A program made the position numbers and the translations under genes. The notes under the pieces were generated by a model. It did no database searches and was not told the DNA's origin. It saw nothing but the letters and a program-made list of their open reading frames with translations. From the NCBI RefSeq assembly GCF_000013665.1, contig NC_007912.1, forward strand, positions 3,403,501-3,467,500: DNA of 64,000 bases. Reading direction: 5' to 3'. The first letter of the stretch is position 1. Each line of letters begins with the position of its first letter. Below are positions 50,393 to 61,472 of this stretch, piece after piece. The stretch is from Saccharophagus degradans 2-40. Lineage in GTDB: Bacteria > Pseudomonadota > Gammaproteobacteria > Pseudomonadales > Cellvibrionaceae.

Positions 50393-50875
50393 TTAAATAT
50401 GTTTTACTGAATCAATTTCATATTCAATTTCGCCACCGGGCGCACGCACAACGGCAACATCACCTTCCTCTTTACCAATTAGCGCACGCGCAATGGGAGA
50501 AGTCACTGATATTTTATTTAGCTTAATACTCGCTTCATCTTCACCCACAATAGTGTAAGTGATGGCTTCATCGGTTTCTACGTTAATTAAGTCAACGGTT
50601 GTACCGAAAATCACCTTACCTGAGTGTGGGATAGTCTTAACATCAATAACTTGCGCGTTAGAAAGCTTGGCTTCAATTTCTTGAATTCGCCCTTCGCAAA
50701 AACCCTGTTGCTCACGCGCCGCATGGTACTCGGCATTTTCTTTTAAGTCGCCGTGCTCACGCGCCTCTGCAATAGCTTGCACAATGCGTGGACGATCGAC
50801 TTTTTTCAGCCTTTCCAACTCTTCGCGCAAAGCAAGTTCGCCTGCGACAGTCATTGGGTATTTAGTTAAGCTCAT
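50393..50875 (-). CDS. greA: Transcript cleavage factor GreA
   Basis: Rescues backtracked RNA polymerase by stimulating cleavage of the nascent RNA. The 160-residue protein has an N-terminal coiled coil (1-75, with [20 protein letters not shown] carrying the acidic tip) and an FKBP-like C-terminal domain ([14 protein letters not shown]). It lies 15 bp after carB, the carAB-greA arrangement known from pseudomonads. Confidence 0.98.
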   Translation of the reverse strand: MSLTKYPMTVAGELALREELERLKKVDRPRIVQAIAEAREHGDLKENAEYHAAREQQGFCEGRIQEIEAKLSNAQVIDVKTIPHSGKVIFGTTVDLINVETDEAITYTIVGEDEASIKLNKISVTSPIARALIGKEEGDVAVVRAPGGEIEYEIDSVKHI

Positions 50876-50890
50876 TTAATTATCCTTATA

Positions 50891-53800
50891 TTACGCTTTT
50901 GCAAGTTTTGCAGTACGTACATGCAGTTCTTGCAGAGTGCGCACTTCGTGATTTTTACCAAATCGCAATGCCATACAAAGCGCATTAGCCGCTGCCAACG
51001 TTGTGGTGTAGTAAACATGATTATTTTCGGCGCTGCGACGAATAGACGCAGAATCTTTAATCGCTTTTTTGCCTTCGGTGGTATTAATTACCATAGCAAC
51101 TTCGCGGTTTTTAATCATATCAACAATGTGTGGGCGACCTTCGCCTACCTTGTTAACCACTTTAACGCTTAAGCCGGCCGCCTCTAACGTTTTTGCGGTG
51201 CCGCGAGTAGCAACAACACTAAAGCCCATATCGGTAAGCTCTTTAGCAACTACCACTATGCCGTCTTTATCAAAGTCTCGCACACTAATAAATGCCGTAC
51301 CAGATGTTGGTAAATCACCACCACTGCCAACCTGCGCCTTAGAGTAAGCTTCGGCGAAGGTATCACCTACACCCATAACTTCACCGGTAGATTTCATTTC
51401 TGGCCCAAGTATTGGGTCAACAGCAGGGAATTTATTGAACGGGAATACCGCTTCTTTCACGCTGTAGTAATCGGGCACGATTTCTTCGGTAAAGCCTAGC
51501 TCTTCTAACGTTTTGCCTGTTTGACAAAGCGCAGCAATTTTAGCAAGCGATACACCAATACACTTAGATACAAACGGTACAGTACGCGAACCACGAGGGT
51601 TAACTTCAATCACGTAAATACGACCGTCTTGATATGCAAGCTGCACGTTCATCAAACCAATAACGCCTAGCTCGCGCGCCATTTTGCGCACTTGCTCGCG
51701 CATTTCATCTTGCACATCTTCAGGTAGAGAGTACGGCGGCAATGAACATGCAGAGTCACCAGAGTGAACACCACATTGCTCAATGTGCTGCATAATTCCG
51801 CCAATAACAACGCGCTCGCCGTCAGACACTGCATCAATATCAACTTCAATTGCGTTATTTAAGAAGTGATCTAGCAATACAGGCGAATCTTCAGAAGCCT
51901 GCACCGCTTCGCGCATGTAAGTTCTTAATTCGTTTTCGGTGTATACAATTTCCATAGCGCGGCCACCCAATACATAAGATGGGCGTACAACTAATGGGTA
52001 ACCAACGGTAGGTGCTATATGAATAGCCTCTTCTGTTGAGCGCACAATAGCATTAGGTGGTTGCAACAACTCTAATCGCTGAATCATTTGCTGGAAGCGC
52101 TCGCGATCTTCCGCGCGGTCGATAGCTTCTGGGCTGGTACCAATAATAGGTACACCTTCAGCTTCTAAGGCGTTAGCTAGCTTAAGTGGCGTTTGGCCAC
52201 CAAACTGCACAATTACACCTTTTGGCTTTTCTCTATGAACAATTTCTAACACGTCTTCTAAGGTAACCGGCTCGAAATACAAGCGGTCGGAAGTGTCGTA
52301 ATCGGTTGATACTGTCTCTGGGTTACAGTTAACCATAATGGCTTCGTAGCCCGCTTCACGCGACGCCAAAGCAGCGTGTACACAGCAGTAATCGAACTCA
52401 ATACCCTGTCCAATACGGTTAGGCCCGCCACCAATAACCATGATTTTTTCACGGCTCGTAGGGTTAGATTCACACTCTTCATCGTACGTGGAATACATAT
52501 ACGCAGTAGAGGTTGAGAACTCTGCTGCACAGGTATCTACGCGCTTATACACAGGGTGCACGTCTAACTTATGACGATGCCCACGCAAGGTTTTTTCGGA
52601 AACACCTAACAGCTTACCTAAGCGCTTATCGGAAAAACCTTTGCGCTTAAGGTTGAACATAATGCGCTTATCAACATCTACCAACGGCATAGAAGAAAGC
52701 GCCGTTTCGGTGTCGATAATGTCTTTAATTTGCACCAAGAACCAAGGGTCAATAGCAGATTGCTCGTGCACTTCTTCTACGGTCATACCTGCGCGGAATG
52801 CGTCGGCCACATACCAAATACGCTCAGCACCCGGGGTAGAAAGGTCGCGACGAATAAGCTCTAACGCATTGTCGCCAGTCAAATCTACACGCGGTTCGAA
52901 ACCAGCAGAACCAACTTCTAAGCCGCGCAATGCTTTTTGCAAAGACTCTTGGAAGTTGCGACCAATTGCCATTACCTCACCTACAGATTTCATCTGCGTG
53001 GTTAAGCGCGCATCGGCATCGCCGAATTTTTCGAAAGTAAAACGAGGGATTTTTGTTACAACGTAATCGATACTAGGTTCGAACGAAGCAGGAGTTGCGC
53101 CGCCGGTAATATCGTTTTGCAATTCATCTAGGGTGTAACCTACAGCGAGCTTGGCTGCAATTTTTGCAATTGGGAAGCCAGTAGCTTTAGAAGCAAGCGC
53201 GGAAGAGCGCGATACACGCGGGTTCATTTCAATTACAACTAAACGGCCATCTTCGGGGTTAACCGCGAACTGCACGTTGGAGCCACCCGTTTCAACACCA
53301 ATTTCACGCAGCACCGCAATCGATGCGTTACGCATAATTTGATATTCTTTATCGGTAAGGGTTTGCGCTGGCGCAACCGTAATAGAGTCACCGGTATGCA
53401 CGCCCATTGGGTCAAAGTTTTCGATGGAGCAAATAATAATGCAGTTGTCGTTTTTATCGCGAACAACTTCCATTTCGTATTCTTTCCAACCCAACAACGA
53501 TTCATCAATAAGCAATTCGTTGGTTGGCGATAAATCTAAACCGCGCGTACAAATTTCTTCGAATTCTTCCCAGTTGTAGGCAATACCACCACCGGAACCA
53601 CCCATAGTAAACGACGGGCGAATAATACATGGGAAACCAAATTCTTTAGGTACTTGGTTTGCTTCTTCCATGGTGTGTACAATTTTAGCTCGCGCACACT
53701 CCAAACCAATTTTCTTCATGGCTTGGTCAAAACGGTTACGGTCTTCTGCTTTATCAATTGCGTCTTCGGTTGCGCCAATTAGCTCAACACCAAACTCTTC

Positions 53801-54124
53801 AAGCACACCGTGTTTGTGCAATGCCAAAGCACAATTCAGCGCAGTTTGGCCACCCATAGTAGGTAGTACCGCGTCGGGGCGCTCTTTCTCAATAATTTTT
53901 GCTACCGTTTCCCAAGTAATTGGCTCGATATAAGTTGCATCGGCCATGGAGGGGTCGGTCATAATGGTGGCGGGGTTAGAGTTAACCAAAATAACTCGGT
54001 AGCCCTCTTCGCGTAGTGCTTTACAAGCTTGCGCACCGGAATAGTCAAACTCACAGGCCTGTCCAATTACGATTGGGCCAGCACCAATAATCAAAATACT
54101 TTTAATGTCTGTACGTTTTGGCAT
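50891..54124 (-). CDS. carB: Carbamoyl-phosphate synthase large subunit
   Basis: Makes carbamoyl phosphate from bicarbonate, two ATP and ammonia supplied by CarA, feeding arginine and pyrimidine synthesis. The 1077-residue protein has two homologous ATP-grasp halves (1-550, 551-935) and a C-terminal MGS-like allosteric domain (about 936-1077). Motifs include [25 protein letters not shown] and [14 protein letters not shown]. It is 68 bp after carA and 15 bp before greA. No spacer gene occurs between carA and carB, unlike some Pseudomonas species. Confidence 0.98.
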   Translation of the reverse strand: MPKRTDIKSILIIGAGPIVIGQACEFDYSGAQACKALREEGYRVILVNSNPATIMTDPSMADATYIEPITWETVAKIIEKERPDAVLPTMGGQTALNCALALHKHGVLEEFGVELIGATEDAIDKAEDRNRFDQAMKKIGLECARAKIVHTMEEANQVPKEFGFPCIIRPSFTMGGSGGGIAYNWEEFEEICTRGLDLSPTNELLIDESLLGWKEYEMEVVRDKNDNCIIICSIENFDPMGVHTGDSITVAPAQTLTDKEYQIMRNASIAVLREIGVETGGSNVQFAVNPEDGRLVVIEMNPRVSRSSALASKATGFPIAKIAAKLAVGYTLDELQNDITGGATPASFEPSIDYVVTKIPRFTFEKFGDADARLTTQMKSVGEVMAIGRNFQESLQKALRGLEVGSAGFEPRVDLTGDNALELIRRDLSTPGAERIWYVADAFRAGMTVEEVHEQSAIDPWFLVQIKDIIDTETALSSMPLVDVDKRIMFNLKRKGFSDKRLGKLLGVSEKTLRGHRHKLDVHPVYKRVDTCAAEFSTSTAYMYSTYDEECESNPTSREKIMVIGGGPNRIGQGIEFDYCCVHAALASREAGYEAIMVNCNPETVSTDYDTSDRLYFEPVTLEDVLEIVHREKPKGVIVQFGGQTPLKLANALEAEGVPIIGTSPEAIDRAEDRERFQQMIQRLELLQPPNAIVRSTEEAIHIAPTVGYPLVVRPSYVLGGRAMEIVYTENELRTYMREAVQASEDSPVLLDHFLNNAIEVDIDAVSDGERVVIGGIMQHIEQCGVHSGDSACSLPPYSLPEDVQDEMREQVRKMARELGVIGLMNVQLAYQDGRIYVIEVNPRGSRTVPFVSKCIGVSLAKIAALCQTGKTLEELGFTEEIVPDYYSVKEAVFPFNKFPAVDPILGPEMKSTGEVMGVGDTFAEAYSKAQVGSGGDLPTSGTAFISVRDFDKDGIVVVAKELTDMGFSVVATRGTAKTLEAAGLSVKVVNKVGEGRPHIVDMIKNREVAMVINTTEGKKAIKDSASIRRSAENNHVYYTTTLAAANALCMALRFGKNHEVRTLQELHVRTAKLAKA

Positions 54125-54192
54125 GTTTACTCCGCAGAATGCGAGACGTTAATGTTAAACACCCGAAGGCGTGCGACGAATGCGTAATAAAA

Positions 54193-55356
54193 TTACATCT
54201 CGCTTTTTGCTTCATTCATCAAATCAATAAAATGGTCAAACAGTTCGGCAGCATCATGCGGGCCAGGGCTTGCTTCTGGGTGCCCTTGGAAGCTGAATGC
54301 GCGCTTGTCTGTGCGTTCAATACCCTGCAGCGAGCCATCAAACAATGACTTATGGGTAGCAACTATATTGCTAGGCAACGATGCTTCATCCGCAGCAAAA
54401 CCGTGGTTCTGACTGGTGATCATTACCTTGCCCGTTTTTAAATCTTGCACAGGGTGGTTCGCGCCGTGGTGGCCAAATTTCATTTTTACTGTTTTTGCGC
54501 CACTCGCCAACGCCAACAACTGGTGGCCAAGGCAAATACCAAATAGAGGAATATTTTTATCTAGCAGCGTTTTAATTGCTTCAATAGCGTAGTCGCATGG
54601 CTCGGGGTCGCCTGGGCCATTAGAAAGGAACACACCATCAGGGTTCATGGCTAGTACATCGGCAGCCGGTGTTTGCGCAGGCACAACGGTAAGCTCACAA
54701 CCGCGATCTACCAACATACGCAGAATATTGGCTTTAGCACCAAAATCGTATGCCACTACTTTAAAGCGATCGCCTTCTGGCAAACCGCCAAAGCCTTTGC
54801 CTAGCTGCCAAGAGCCGGCAGTCCAAGGGTAAGCCTTTTCGGTAGACACAACTTTTGCTAAATCCATGCCCTGCAAACCGGCAAACGCTTTAGCTTTAGC
54901 AAGTGCAATGTCTTCGTCCACTTCGCCAGCCATAATACAACCGCTTTGAGCACCTTTATCGCGAAGAATTCGCGTTAAACGGCGTGTGTCTATGTCGGCT
55001 ATACCTACGATATTTTTAGACTTCAAAAAGTCTTCTAGGGTTTGCTCGCTGCGGAAATTACTCGATACCATTGTCATATCACGAATAACTAAACCAGACG
55101 CCCAGACATTACTGCACTCGTCGTCTTCGGAAGTTGTGCCCGTGTTACCGATATGAGGGTATGTAAGAGTCACGATTTGCTTCGCATAGGAAGGATCGGT
55201 GAGAATTTCCTGGTAACCCGTCATTGCAGTGTTAAACACCACTTCACCAACAGAATCGCCATCAGCGCCTATCGCTGTACCACGAAAAACACTACCGTCC
55301 GCCAAAACCAGAATGGCAGGCCGTAATGCCACGTTTAACAAATGCCCACTCGTCAA
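54193..55356 (-). CDS. carA: Carbamoyl-phosphate synthase small (glutaminase) subunit
   Basis: Class I glutamine amidotransferase that supplies ammonia to CarB. The 387-residue protein has the nucleophile Cys275 in FGICLGHQL, the catalytic His/Glu in [13 protein letters not shown], and a conserved N-terminal domain ([21 protein letters not shown]). The start is a TTG with GGAGG eight bases upstream; no ATG is available in frame near the conserved region. E. coli carA is also known to start at UUG. It follows a long leader with a terminator. Confidence 0.97.
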   Translation of the reverse strand: MTSGHLLNVALRPAILVLADGSVFRGTAIGADGDSVGEVVFNTAMTGYQEILTDPSYAKQIVTLTYPHIGNTGTTSEDDECSNVWASGLVIRDMTMVSSNFRSEQTLEDFLKSKNIVGIADIDTRRLTRILRDKGAQSGCIMAGEVDEDIALAKAKAFAGLQGMDLAKVVSTEKAYPWTAGSWQLGKGFGGLPEGDRFKVVAYDFGAKANILRMLVDRGCELTVVPAQTPAADVLAMNPDGVFLSNGPGDPEPCDYAIEAIKTLLDKNIPLFGICLGHQLLALASGAKTVKMKFGHHGANHPVQDLKTGKVMITSQNHGFAADEASLPSNIVATHKSLFDGSLQGIERTDKRAFSFQGHPEASPGPHDAAELFDHFIDLMNEAKSEM

Positions 55357-55481
55357 ATGAAAATCCTCCGCGATAGAGTGTTGCGCTAAAGCAACGTTGC
55401 TGTAATTTTAGGTCGTACGAAACAGCCGCGCTTAACGCACGGTGCCATTTTGGGTGGCGAGGTATTCGAACGGCTACTTGC

Positions 55482-55517
55482 AAAAAAGCGAGGAGAAGAC
55501 AGCTTCACCTCGCTTTT
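55482..55517 (-). terminator. Intrinsic terminator inside the carA leader
   Basis: GCGAGG/CCTCGC stem extended by AAAA/TTTT outside and GAAG/CTTC inside across one mismatch, with an ACAG-type tetraloop, then six T on the minus strand, about 125 bp upstream of carA. Confidence 0.85.
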
Positions 55518-55764
55518 GCTAATTCTTGAGCCCGCTAGCCCTAAGGTTTTACTGGTAGCGCGCATAAGGCATGAGCCAAATTTGCGAGGCAGTTACAACC
55601 GATTTAAGGAGTCTAGTAGGGTATGGCGGCATGCACCAAATCTGAGGCGGAATTGTACGGGAAAAGCGTTGGCAGGTCTATGGATAAAAGAGAGGTTTAA
55701 GGCGACAGTTTACAGAGGGCAGCTTTGGTGGAGAGTTTACTGAGAGATTAGCTACCGGAAAGTA

Positions 55765-55791
55765 AAGAATGCGGCTGCTTAATGCAGCCGC
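55765..55791 (-). terminator. Terminator after dapB
   Basis: Perfect eight-base stem GCGGCTGC/GCAGCCGC with a five-base loop, eight bases after the dapB stop. The tail ATTCTTTACTTT is only moderately T-rich. Confidence 0.7.
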
Positions 55792-55799
55792 CACGGTAA

Positions 55800-56621
<822 letters not shown>

Positions 56622-56664
56622 TCATTCAAATCTATTCGTTTTAACTTGCACGCCGCTTGGCGCT

Positions 56665-57243
56665 CTATTTAGTGTTTTTTGCCGTCATATCAGCGGTTAG
56701 CACCTGCTGCATAGCCTTATCTACTGGGATATCCAACCATTCACACTTGTCTTTATCCACGTATGCTAAATAGCCGCCCATTTGCAAGCTCATTGGAAAG
56801 TATACCGCGAGCAAGCCGGTTTCAGTATTAAGCGTTGCGTTTTCGTTGGTAACAAAGCCAATTAGGCGCACACCGGGCTGAAAAGTGACACACACCACCT
56901 TTTGCATGTCTTTTTCTTTGTTGCCTATAGCAAAATGCATCAGGTCGCGCGCGCTGCCGTAAAGCGTTTTTACAACAGGTATATTGCCAAGCACCCATTC
57001 CAACAGTGCAAACAAGTGCTTAGTAAAGTAGTTTTGAACAAGAATGCCGCAAACAAAAATCAAACCAAATGCCGATATCACCCCCATGCCCGGTACATAC
57101 CACCCGCTGGGCAGTACAGCTTGCAGCGGTATGCGCAGCATTTGCTCGGCGCCGTTAAACAGCCAAAACAGTAAACCAAAGGTAATAACAAGAGGCAAAA
57201 CAACGAGCAGGCCCTTAAGAAAAATATTGGCCAAGAATTTCAT
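56665..57243 (-). CDS. DUF502 family membrane protein
   Basis: 192 residues from the ATG giving MKFLANIFLKGLLVV; a longer frame from 57300 adds 19 unconserved residues. Two membrane helices, about 9-30 and 56-76, are followed by a conserved soluble domain (IPVVKTLYGSARDLMHF, FQPGVRLIGFVTNE, VYFPMSLQMGGYLAYV). The family is widespread in proteobacteria; its function is not established. It lies between dnaJ and dapB without an obvious terminator on either side. Confidence 0.88.
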   Translation of the reverse strand: MKFLANIFLKGLLVVLPLVITFGLLFWLFNGAEQMLRIPLQAVLPSGWYVPGMGVISAFGLIFVCGILVQNYFTKHLFALLEWVLGNIPVVKTLYGSARDLMHFAIGNKEKDMQKVVCVTFQPGVRLIGFVTNENATLNTETGLLAVYFPMSLQMGGYLAYVDKDKCEWLDIPVDKAMQQVLTADMTAKNTK

Positions 57244-57314
57244 GGTGTGCAGCCTACAGAAAGGAACCCAATACCGGGCAAAGAATGCGCGAGGGTACAC
57301 CCTCGCGCGCTGAC

Positions 57315-58439
57315 TTACATTTTCAAATCACCAAAAAAGTTTTTCATACCTTCAAACCAACTCTCTTGCTTGGGCGAATTTTTTTCACCTTTCATGCTGG
57401 CTTTAAGCTCTTCCAGTAACTCTTTTTGCTTTTTAGTGAGGTTAACCGGTGTTTCTATAATTACTCGGCACATCAAATCCCCTGCTGCGCCGCCGCGTAC
57501 AGGTGTTACCCCTTTACCGCGTAAACGGAATAACTTGCCGGTTTGAGTTTCTGCCGGAATTTTAAGTTTAACGCGACCGTCTAGCGTGGGCACTTCTAGC
57601 TCACCACCTAAACAGGCATCGAAAAGGCTAATGGGCACTTCACAATACAAGTTGCGCCCTTCGCGCTGGAAGAATGCGTGATCTTGCACGTCTACCTGTA
57701 CATATAAATCACCTGCTGGGCCGCCATCGGCACCCGCTTCGCCTTCACCTGCCAAACGTATTCTATCGCCGGTATCCACACCGGGTGGCACCTTAACAGA
57801 AAGGGTCTTAGTTTCTTCAACGCGACCGTGACCGTGACACTCTTTACACGGGTCGGTAATCATTTTGCCCTGACCGCGACAGTTAGGGCATGTTTGTTGT
57901 ACCGAGAAGAAGCCTTGTTGCATACGCACCTGCCCATGACCACCACAGGTAGTACATGTTTGCGGGCTAGTACCGGGTTTGGCACCCGAGCCACCACAGG
58001 GCTTACAACTAACCAAAGTGGGCACGCGGATTTTAACCGTTGTACCCTTTACGGCATCTTCTAAGCTTAAATCTAAGGTGTAACGCAAATCGGAGCCGCG
58101 CGATGGCCCACCGCGACGACGGCCACCGCCGCCACCGAATATATCGCCGAATACATCGCCAAATATATCTGAGAAATTCCCTGCACCAGCGCCGCCGCCC
58201 ATGCCTGCATTACCGTCTACGCCTGCATGACCATATTGATCATAAGCTGCACGTTTTTGCGCATCAGAAAGCACTTCGTAGGCTTCACTTGCCTCTTTGA
58301 ATTTATCTTCAGAGTTGGGATCATCCGAGTTGCGATCCGGGTGATACTTCATAGCCACCTTGCGGTAAGCTTTCTTTAACTCTTGCGGACTCACATCTTT
58401 AGAGACGCCCAGCACTTCGTAGTAATCGCGTTTAGACAT
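57315..58439 (-). CDS. dnaJ: Chaperone DnaJ (Hsp40)
   Basis: Co-chaperone that delivers substrates to DnaK and stimulates its ATPase. The 374-residue class I protein has a J domain with HPD in KYHPDRN, a Gly/Phe-rich segment (about 75-110), and four zinc-binding CxxCxGxG-type repeats ([32 protein letters not shown]). The C-terminal substrate domains follow. It is 155 bp after dnaK, with a hairpin in between. Confidence 0.98.
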   Translation of the reverse strand: MSKRDYYEVLGVSKDVSPQELKKAYRKVAMKYHPDRNSDDPNSEDKFKEASEAYEVLSDAQKRAAYDQYGHAGVDGNAGMGGGAGAGNFSDIFGDVFGDIFGGGGGRRRGGPSRGSDLRYTLDLSLEDAVKGTTVKIRVPTLVSCKPCGGSGAKPGTSPQTCTTCGGHGQVRMQQGFFSVQQTCPNCRGQGKMITDPCKECHGHGRVEETKTLSVKVPPGVDTGDRIRLAGEGEAGADGGPAGDLYVQVDVQDHAFFQREGRNLYCEVPISLFDACLGGELEVPTLDGRVKLKIPAETQTGKLFRLRGKGVTPVRGGAAGDLMCRVIIETPVNLTKKQKELLEELKASMKGEKNSPKQESWFEGMKNFFGDLKM

Positions 58440-58510
58440 GTTTGTATTGGCTTCGTCGTAAGGCTAAGTGGTACAGCCTGGTGGAATTAATAAATATTAG
58501 CTACAAAACA

Positions 58511-58534
58511 TAAACGCGGGCAGGCCCGCGTTTA
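58511..58534 (-). terminator. Hairpin between dnaK and dnaJ
   Basis: Perfect ten-base stem TAAACGCGGG/CCCGCGTTTA with a four-base loop. The minus-strand tail TTTATGTTTTG is weakly T-rich. It may act as a partial terminator lowering dnaJ relative to dnaK. Confidence 0.6.
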
Positions 58535-58594
58535 GTCGTTCGGCCCTATAAGTAAGCGCCTTTTGGCACTTAACAAGGGTTAACAAACAGCAAC

Positions 58595-60526
58595 TTACTT
58601 GCCGTCGTCTTCTTTTACTTCTTCAAACTCAGCGTCAACTGCGCCATCGTCTGCTGGCTGATCTGCGGCGGCATCAGCAGCGCCTGCTGCACCTGCACCC
58701 GCAGCGCCTTGCTCTGCATACAGTTTTTGAGCAAGAGAGCTAGATGCTTCAGTTAGCTTTTTAGTAGCCGCTTCCATCGCATCTTTATCTTCGCCTTTAG
58801 CTGCTTCTTCGGCTTCTGCAATTGCGCTTTCGATTGCAGATTTTTCGTCTGCCGTCGCCTTATCACCCGCCTCTTCAAGCGTTTTCTTGGTTGCATGAAT
58901 AAGCCCTTCCAGCGTGTTTCTCGCAGTCACAACTTCTTCGAACTTGCGGTCCGCATCGGCGTTAGCTTCTGCGTCCTGCACCATTTTTTCGATTTCATCA
59001 TCGCTTAAGCCAGAAGAAGCCTTAATAACGATAGATTGCTCTTTACCTGTAGCCTTATCTTTAGCAGACACATTCAAGATACCGTTGGCATCAATATCGA
59101 AAGTAACTTCGATTTGTGGCATGCCGCGTGGTGCAGGAGGAATGTCCGCCAAGTCGAAACGACCTAACGATTTATTCTGCGACGCTTGCTTACGCTCACC
59201 CTGTACTACGTGAATAGTTACAGCTGTTTGGTTGTCGTCTGCAGTAGAGAATACTTGCGACTTTTTAGTCGGGATAGTCGTATTCTTCTCGATTAATGGC
59301 GTTGCTACACCGCCCATGGTTTCGATACCCAAGCTTAATGGGGTTACGTCTAGCAACAATACGTCTTTAACGTCACCAGAAAGTACCGCACCTTGAATAG
59401 CTGCACCCATTGCTACTGCTTCATCTGGGTTTACATCTTTACGTGGCTCTTTACCAAAGAACTTGGCAACAGCAGCCTGCACCATTGGCATACGGGTTTG
59501 ACCACCCACCAAAATTACGTCGTCGATGTCGCTTACAGAAACGCCAGCGTCTTTAATAGCCATTTTTAACGGCTCTAAAGAACGGTTTACAAGCTCTTCA
59601 ACCAAAGACTCTAACTTAGCGCGCGAAAGCTTCACTACTAAGTGTTTAGGGCCAGTGGCATCGGCAGTAATGTATGGCAAGTTAACTTCTGTTTGCTGGC
59701 TAGAAGAAAGCTCGATTTTGGCTTTCTCTGCCGCTTCTTTTAAGCGTTGCAATGCAAGCGGATCGTTGTGTAAATCGATACCGTTTGTTTTCTTAAACTC
59801 TTCTGCCAAGTATTCAATTAAGCGCAAATCGAAATCTTCACCACCAAGGAAAGTATCACCGTTAGTAGAAAGTACTTCGAACTGGTGCTCGCCATCTACA
59901 TCGGCAATTTCGATGATAGAAATATCGAAAGTACCACCACCTAGGTCGTATACAGCAATAGTGCTGTCGCCTTTGGATTTATCCATACCGTAAGCCAGTG
60001 CCGCTGCTGTAGGCTCGTTAATAATACGCTTAACGTCTAAACCAGCAATTTTACCGGCGTCTTTAGTTGCTTGACGCTGAGAGTCGTTGAAGTACGCAGG
60101 TACCGTAATAACCGCTTCGGTAACGGTTTCGCCCAAGTAATCTTCAGCGGTTTTCTTCATTTTTTTCAATACTTCAGCAGAAATTTGAGGCGGTGCTTTT
60201 TTGTCGCCTTTCACTTCTACCCATGCATCGCCATTATCTGCCGCGATAATTTTGTACGGCACCATGGAAATATCTTTTTGTACAACGTCGTCGGTAAACT
60301 TACGACCGATCAAACGCTTAACGGCAAACAAGGTGTTTTGCGGGTTAGTAACAGCCTGACGCTTAGCGCTCTGACCTACTAGAATTTCGCCGTCTTCAGT
60401 AAATGCAACAATAGAAGGTGTAGTGCGGTCACCTTCAGAGTTCTCAATTACTTTTGCTTTGTTACCTTCTAAGATGGATACACACGAGTTAGTTGTACCC
60501 AAATCTATACCAATAATTTTACCCAT
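58595..60526 (-). CDS. dnaK: Chaperone DnaK (Hsp70)
   Basis: ATP-driven chaperone. Start chosen at the ATG giving [15 protein letters not shown] (643 residues), with GGAG eight bases upstream; the in-frame ATG 18 codons earlier is not family-like. Signatures: [20 protein letters not shown] and [14 protein letters not shown] in the ATPase domain, the substrate-binding domain at about 390-505, a helical lid, and an Ala/Asp/Glu tail ending EEVKEDDGK-like. Preceded by a sigma-32-type promoter. Confidence 0.99.
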
Positions 60527-60640
60527 TTTGTGTCTCCACCTTTTGTATCTGTATCCAGCGCCTGGCGCTGGGCATTTCAATCGTTAACAAGGGTAAGCTC
60601 TTTTTGAAACCTACCCGATTAGTAATATTCGCTACTTGCA

Positions 60641-60668
60641 ATATTGGTTCTAGCGAGAATTATTCAAG
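60641..60668 (-). promoter_or_regulatory. Sigma-32-type promoter of dnaK
   Basis: CTTGAA, 14-base spacer, ACCAATAT (6 of 8 against CCCCATNT with T/A at the free position). It is 115 bp upstream of the dnaK start codon. Confidence 0.65.
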
Positions 60669-60696
60669 GGCTAAAACCATTTAAAGTAAGAAATTC

Positions 60697-61281
60697 TTAC
60701 GCTTTAGATACCACCACCATAGCTGGGCGCACCAAACGACCGTGCAGGGTGTAGCCACGCTGGAATACATTGATTACGGTGTTGGGTTCTACATCTGGCT
60801 GCTCGATCATTGTCATAGCCTGATGCAATTGCGGGTCAAAGGGCTCGCCTTGAGGGTCTATTTGCTCAACCTTATGGCGCTTCAAACCATCTACTAAAGT
60901 TTTAAGCGTTAGCTCAACACCTTCTACCACCACACCTAAATCGGCACCTTCAGCTTTAGCTGCGTCGATTGCGCGCTCTAGGTTGTCTGCAACAGGTAAA
61001 ATGTCGCCAACAAACTTTTCTAAACCAAATTTATGGGCCTTTTCTACATCTTGCTCGGCTCTGCGACGCGCGTTTTGCGCTTCGGCGGCAGCGCGCAAGG
61101 CGTTTTCTTTAGTGGTTTGCAACTCTTCATTCAAACGCGCTATTTCGGCTTGTAGTGCCGCAACGTCGTCTGAAGCAGGAGCTTCTGCGCCGGAGTCTGC
61201 AGCCTGCTGCGACTCTAGGGTTACCTGATCATCATCAAGCAGTTCCGAATTATCTTGTTGATCTTGTTCGTGATTAGTCAC
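60697..61281 (-). CDS. grpE: Nucleotide exchange factor GrpE
   Basis: Releases ADP from DnaK and acts as a thermosensor. I chose a GTG start (194 residues, MTNHEQDQQDN...) with GGAG six bases upstream. A longer frame from 61392 would begin inside the heat-shock promoter and is rejected. Acidic disordered N-terminus, long dimer helix (about 40-95), and a beta-rich head with LEKFVGDILPVADNLERAI and FQRGYTLHGRLVRPAMVVV. First gene of grpE-dnaK-dnaJ. Confidence 0.97.
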   Translation of the reverse strand: MTNHEQDQQDNSELLDDDQVTLESQQAADSGAEAPASDDVAALQAEIARLNEELQTTKENALRAAAEAQNARRRAEQDVEKAHKFGLEKFVGDILPVADNLERAIDAAKAEGADLGVVVEGVELTLKTLVDGLKRHKVEQIDPQGEPFDPQLHQAMTMIEQPDVEPNTVINVFQRGYTLHGRLVRPAMVVVSKA

Positions 61282-61369
61282 TGTGTTCTCCAAACCTTTA
61301 ACCAAATAAGCGTTGAAACTGTTGAGCGCAAAAGCCAAAAAAAGGCCACACCCTAACGAACTGCATGGA

Positions 61370-61397
61370 ATATGGGGGCACCCACTCAACATTCAAG
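61370..61397 (-). promoter_or_regulatory. Sigma-32 heat-shock promoter of grpE
   Basis: CTTGAA, 14-base spacer, CCCCATAT: an exact match to the RpoH consensus, 88 bp before the grpE GTG. Confidence 0.93.
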
Positions 61398-61410
61398 AGC
61401 AAAAAAGCAC

Positions 61411-61447
61411 TTTACAAGCAATTCAAAACCACTGTATAAATAACCAT
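61411..61447 (+). promoter_or_regulatory. recN promoter overlapped by a LexA-like SOS box
   Basis: TTTACA (61411-61416), 18-base spacer and TATAAA (61435-61440) form a good sigma-70 promoter. CTGT-N8-CCAT at 61432-61447 overlaps the -10 and matches 12 of 16 positions of CTGTATATATATACAG. recN is a strongly SOS-regulated gene in E. coli. Confidence 0.7.
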
Positions 61448-61472
61448 ACCCCTTAACTGTGAGCCAAAAACC

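Larger units (their letters stand above)
55357..55799 (-). promoter_or_regulatory. carA upstream region with promoter, short open frame and attenuator-like terminator
   Basis: A 443-bp gap with no convincing protein gene. On the minus strand it shows a sigma-70 promoter TAGACC-N17-TACAAT (55652-55680) and a possible 27-codon leader frame (55549-55632) without a good ribosome site. An imperfect direct repeat TTTGGTGCATGCC/TTTGGCTCATGCC lies 60 bp apart. The intrinsic terminator listed separately follows. The layout suggests transcription attenuation of carAB, but the mechanism is inferred. Confidence 0.6.

Noticed and set aside
55450-55743. A 97-codon plus-strand frame in the carA-dapB gap
   Set aside because: Its composition is not protein-like, it has no ribosome site, and it runs antisense through the carA promoter and terminator.
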